Positions 61,250-64,000 of a DNA stretch of 64,000 bases are shown in pieces. The notes below the pieces were generated by a model. The model was not told where the DNA came from and did not search any database. It saw only the letters and a program-made list of their open reading frames with translations. Source of the stretch: Cellulomonas fengjieae (GTDB lineage: Bacteria; Actinomycetota; Actinomycetes; Actinomycetales; Cellulomonadaceae); contig NZ_CP074404.1 of NCBI RefSeq assembly GCF_018388465.1, positions 1,364,001 to 1,428,000 on the forward strand, read 5' to 3'. How positions within the stretch are numbered: the first letter of the stretch is position 1; every line of letters starts with the position of its first letter. The position numbers and the translations under genes are program-made.

Positions 61250-62563
61250 ATGGAGTATCTGGGCGCTGTCGTGGTGGTCGTCGTGGTGCTGCTGCTGTCC
61301 ATCGGGCTGCACGAGGTGGGGCACATGGTCCCCGCCAAGCGCTTCGGGGTCAGGGTCAGCCACTACATGGTGGGGTTCGGCCCCACGCTCTGGTCGCGCA
61401 CCAAGGGCGAGACCGAGTACGGCCTCAAGGCGATCCCGCTCGGCGGCTACGTGCGCCTGGTCGGCATGTACCCGCCCGACGACGCCGTCGGCAACCCGCC
61501 CGCGCGCACCTGGCTCGGCCGCCTCGCGCGCGACGCCCGGCAGGCCAGCGCCGAGGAGATCCGGCCGGGGGAGGACGCGCGCGCCTTCTACCGCCTGTCC
61601 ACGCCCAAGAAGCTGGTCGTCATGCTCGGGGGCCCGGTGATGAACCTCGTCATCGCGTTCGTCCTCATGGCGATCGCGCTGGTCGGATTCGGCCTGCCGA
61701 CGGACACCCCGCGCCTCGCGAGCGTCTACGAGTGCGTGCTGCCCGCGAACGCCACCGAGACCCAGGAGTGCACCGCGTCCGATCCCGCCGCCCCCGCGGC
61801 GGCCGCGGGCATCGAGCCCGGTGACGTCGTCGTGTCCTACGACGGCACCGAGGTCACGTCGTGGAGCCAGCTCTCCGCCCTCATCCGCGACACCGGCGAG
61901 GAGGCGGTCCCGATCGTCGTCGAGCGCGACGGGCAGCTGGTGGACCTGACGGTCACGCCGGTCGTCTCGGAGCGGCCGGTGTACGACGAGGAGGCCGGCG
62001 AGTACGTCCTCGACGCCGACGGTGAGCCCGTGACGGAGCCGGTCGGCTTCCTCGGCATCTCGCCGACGCGCGAGATGGTGCGACAGCCGCTGTGGAGCGT
62101 GCCGGGCGTGGTCGCCGACACCACCTGGCAGACCCTCAAGGTGGTGGCCACGCTGCCCAGCCGGATGGTCGACCTCGTCGAGACGCAGGTCAACGGGACC
62201 GAGCGTGACGAGACGAGCATCATCGGGGTCGTCGGCGTCGGCCGGTTCGCGGGGGAGATCGCCTCCGCCGACGGCCTCGACTGGCAGATCAAGGCGGTGT
62301 CGCTGCTCCAGATGCTGGCCGCGCTCAACATCTCGCTGTTCGTGTTCAACCTCATCCCGCTGCCCCCGCTCGACGGCGGGCACGTCGCCGCCGCCCTGTG
62401 GGAGGGCGCGCGCCGTCAGGTCGCGCGCCTGCGCGGCCTGCCCCGGCCCGGGCCCTTCGACTCGGCCAAGCTGGTCCCGCTGGCGTACTCGGTGTTCGTG
62501 GTGCTCGGCGCCCTAGGCGTGCTGCTGATCTACGCGGACCTCGTGAACCCCGTGCAGATCTGA
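61250..62563 (+). CDS. Site-2 protease (M50 family, Rip1/RseP-like)
   Basis: A 437-residue intramembrane zinc metalloprotease that cleaves anti-sigma factors and signal-peptide remnants. HEVGH is at 21-25 in the first helix and the third ligand is in L-D-G-G-H (374-378). A PDZ domain occupies about 170-270 (G-I-E-P-G-D-V-V-V near its start). About four membrane helices are visible. The ATG follows GAGGGG. In many actinobacteria it sits between dxr and ispG. Confidence 0.93.
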   Translation: MEYLGAVVVVVVVLLLSIGLHEVGHMVPAKRFGVRVSHYMVGFGPTLWSRTKGETEYGLKAIPLGGYVRLVGMYPPDDAVGNPPARTWLGRLARDARQASAEEIRPGEDARAFYRLSTPKKLVVMLGGPVMNLVIAFVLMAIALVGFGLPTDTPRLASVYECVLPANATETQECTASDPAAPAAAAGIEPGDVVVSYDGTEVTSWSQLSALIRDTGEEAVPIVVERDGQLVDLTVTPVVSERPVYDEEAGEYVLDADGEPVTEPVGFLGISPTREMVRQPLWSVPGVVADTTWQTLKVVATLPSRMVDLVETQVNGTERDETSIIGVVGVGRFAGEIASADGLDWQIKAVSLLQMLAALNISLFVFNLIPLPPLDGGHVAAALWEGARRQVARLRGLPRPGPFDSAKLVPLAYSVFVVLGALGVLLIYADLVNPVQI

Positions 62564-62631
62564 CCTGTCCGCGCGGGGTGATCTCGTGCACACCGGCCGG
62601 CCCGCACGGGCCCGGGTGCGATGATGGAGGG

Positions 62632-63792
62632 GTGAGCATCCCGATCAGCCTCGGCATGCCGGAGGCGCCTCCTCTGGTCCTGGCCCCCCGGCGCAAGACG
62701 CGCAAGATCAAGGTGGGCAAGGTCGACGTCGGCGGTGACGCCCCCGTCAGCGTCCAGTCGATGTGCACCACCCAGACCACGGACATCAACGCGACGCTCC
62801 AGCAGATCGCCGCGCTGACGGCGGCCGGCTGCGACATCGTGCGCGTCGCGGTGCCGACGCAGGACGACGCCGACGCCCTGCCGGCCATCGCGCACAAGTC
62901 GCAGATCCCCGTGATCGCGGACATCCACTTCCAGCCGAAGTACGTGTTCGCGGCCATCGACGCCGGTTGCGCCGCCGTCCGCGTGAACCCCGGGAACATC
63001 CGCAAGTTCGACGACCAGGTCAAGCAGATCGCCCAGGCGGCCACCGACGCCGGCACGTCGATCCGGATCGGTGTCAACGCCGGCTCGCTGGACCCGCGCC
63101 TGCTCGCCAAGTACGGCAAGGCCACTCCCGAGGCGCTGGTCGAGTCGGCCGTCTGGGAGGCGTCGCTGTTCGAGGAGCACGGCTTCCGCGACTTCAAGAT
63201 CTCCGTCAAGCACAACGACCCGGTCGTCATGGTCCGCGCCTACGAGCTGCTCTCCGAGCGTGGCGACTGGCCCCTGCACCTCGGCGTCACCGAGGCGGGC
63301 CCGGCGTTCCAGGGCACCATCAAGTCCGCGACCGCGTTCGGCGCCCTCCTGAGCAAGGGCATCGGCGACACCATCCGCGTGTCGCTGTCCGCCCCGCCGG
63401 TCGAGGAGGTCAAGGTCGGCATCCAGATCCTGCAGTCGCTGAACCTGCGGCCGCGCAAGCTCGAAATCGTCTCCTGCCCCTCGTGCGGGCGGGCCCAGGT
63501 CGACGTCTACACGCTCGCGGAGCGCGTCACGGCCGGTCTGGAGGGGATGGAGGTGCCGCTGCGCGTCGCGGTCATGGGCTGCGTCGTGAACGGCCCCGGC
63601 GAGGCCCGCGAGGCGGACCTCGGCGTCGCGTCCGGCAACGGCAAGGGGCAGATCTTCGTGCGCGGCCAGGTCATCAAGACCGTGCCCGAGGCCCTCATCG
63701 TCGAGACGCTGATCGAGGAGGCCATGCGCCTCGCGGAGACGATGGACCCCGTCGAGTCGGGCAGCGGTGCGCCGGTGGTCACCGTCGCCTGA
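62632..63792 (+). CDS. ispG: 4-hydroxy-3-methylbut-2-en-1-yl diphosphate synthase IspG
   Basis: A 386-residue iron-sulfur enzyme of the MEP pathway. The N-terminal TIM-barrel part has S-V-Q-S-M-C-T-T, and the cluster ligands are in S-C-P-S-C-G-R (C-x2-C) near 282 and [11 protein letters not shown] near 317. The GTG start follows GGAGG. Together with dxr this gives two steps of isoprenoid precursor synthesis. Confidence 0.96.
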   Translation: MSIPISLGMPEAPPLVLAPRRKTRKIKVGKVDVGGDAPVSVQSMCTTQTTDINATLQQIAALTAAGCDIVRVAVPTQDDADALPAIAHKSQIPVIADIHFQPKYVFAAIDAGCAAVRVNPGNIRKFDDQVKQIAQAATDAGTSIRIGVNAGSLDPRLLAKYGKATPEALVESAVWEASLFEEHGFRDFKISVKHNDPVVMVRAYELLSERGDWPLHLGVTEAGPAFQGTIKSATAFGALLSKGIGDTIRVSLSAPPVEEVKVGIQILQSLNLRPRKLEIVSCPSCGRAQVDVYTLAERVTAGLEGMEVPLRVAVMGCVVNGPGEAREADLGVASGNGKGQIFVRGQVIKTVPEALIVETLIEEAMRLAETMDPVESGSGAPVVTVA

Positions 63793-63802
63793 TGGACGCC
63801 GC

Positions 63803-63827
63803 CGATCGACGTTCACTCGATCGACGT
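63803..63827. repeat. Short direct repeat upstream of the last gene
   Basis: CGATCGACGT occurs at 63803-63812 and 63818-63827, a 15-base period, in the gap after ispG. Such phased repeats may be a regulator site. Confidence 0.4.
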
Positions 63828-63872
63828 GTGCGCCGCGGGGTGAAGAGCGCGCCCGTGGTGCAGGATCTACCC

Positions 63873-64000
63873 ATGGTGCACCGTCGCGCTGTCCTCCTCG
63901 ATGGTCGGACCGGGGGCCGAGCCCTCGGCGACGTCGACCTCACCGCTGCCCTTGCCGTCTGCGCGCGCGACGCCGTCGGGTCGGTGCTCGCGACGGCACG
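63873..64000 (+). CDS. Start of a probable DUF4081/GNAT acetyltransferase (partial)
   Basis: The window ends in an open frame. The readable N-terminus includes D-V-D-L-T-A-A-L-A-V-C-A-R-D-A-V-G-S-V, which resembles the DUF4081 N-terminal region of GNAT proteins that commonly follow ispG in actinobacteria. ATG 63873 is used; in-frame GTGs at 63855 and 63858 are alternatives. Only about 42 codons are visible. Confidence 0.55.
   Translation, partial: MVHRRAVLLDGRTGGRALGDVDLTAALAVCARDAVGSVLATA

Overview
This is a very GC-rich stretch of actinobacterial chromosome. Strong GC3 bias, many GTG starts, ATGA or GTGA gene overlaps, several probable leaderless genes and the gene order itself all point to a member of the Micrococcales, most likely a Cellulomonas-like organism (an inference from content and synteny; no rRNA is present). 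No tRNA, rRNA, CRISPR array, prophage or recognisable insertion sequence was seen.

Layout. (1) 0-1.6 kb: NAD salvage pair pnuC-nadR. (2) 1.66-7.97 kb: a tightly overlapping five-gene operon: a MoxR-type AAA+ ATPase, a protein with a short propeller-like C-terminus, a fused HEXXH metallopeptidase/von Willebrand A protein, a small helical protein and a PaaK-like adenylate-forming enzyme. This is the strongest candidate for a little-described system. (3) 8.0-12.8 kb: an ileS T-box leader, ileS and folC. (4) 12.9-17.8 kb: a dhaK-dhaL-dhaM dihydroxyacetone phosphotransferase operon plus a TetR regulator and a DHA2-type exporter, lying between folC and its usual partners DUF4233-ndk. (5) 17.8-35.6 kb: DUF4233, ndk, smc, ftsY, amtB-glnB-glnD, ffh, amidohydrolase, rpsP-khpA-rimM-trmD-rplS, lepB, rnhB and DUF2469, a classic actinobacterial housekeeping run. 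(6) 35.7-49.2 kb: yraN-comM-dprA, a tyrosine recombinase, a FliA/WhiG-type sigma factor, an M23 peptidase on the opposite strand, rpsB-tsf, pyrH-frr-cdsA-rlmN, a DivIVA-repeat protein and dxr. (7) 49.2-61.1 kb: a polyamine uptake and catabolism locus (FAD oxidoreductase, class III aminotransferase and Lrp-type regulator on the minus strand; aldehyde dehydrogenase, PotDABC-type ABC transporter and a saccharopine-dehydrogenase-like protein on the plus strand; a GabT-like aminotransferase on the minus strand). It interrupts the usual dxr-rip1-ispG order. (8) 61.2-64 kb: site-2 protease, ispG and the start of a probable GNAT protein.

How the genes work together. The housekeeping blocks cover isoleucine charging, folate polyglutamylation, chromosome condensation, SRP targeting, nitrogen sensing, ribosome biogenesis, translation elongation and recycling, phospholipid precursor synthesis and two MEP isoprenoid steps. 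The two accessory inserts (dha and polyamine) appear to be self-contained carbon or nitrogen catabolic modules with their own regulators. The MoxR/metallopeptidase-vWA operon looks like an ATP-driven protein-remodelling system whose target cannot be read from sequence.

Regulatory signals visible by eye include a T-box with an ATC specifier, three strong hairpins (after khpA, rplS and tsf), an inverted repeat downstream of smc with perfect 7-bp arms, a 90-bp tandem repeat after ftsY, a GlnR-like half-site before amtB, and TANNNT boxes about 6-7 bases upstream of start codons at DUF4233, ndk, smc and gabT.
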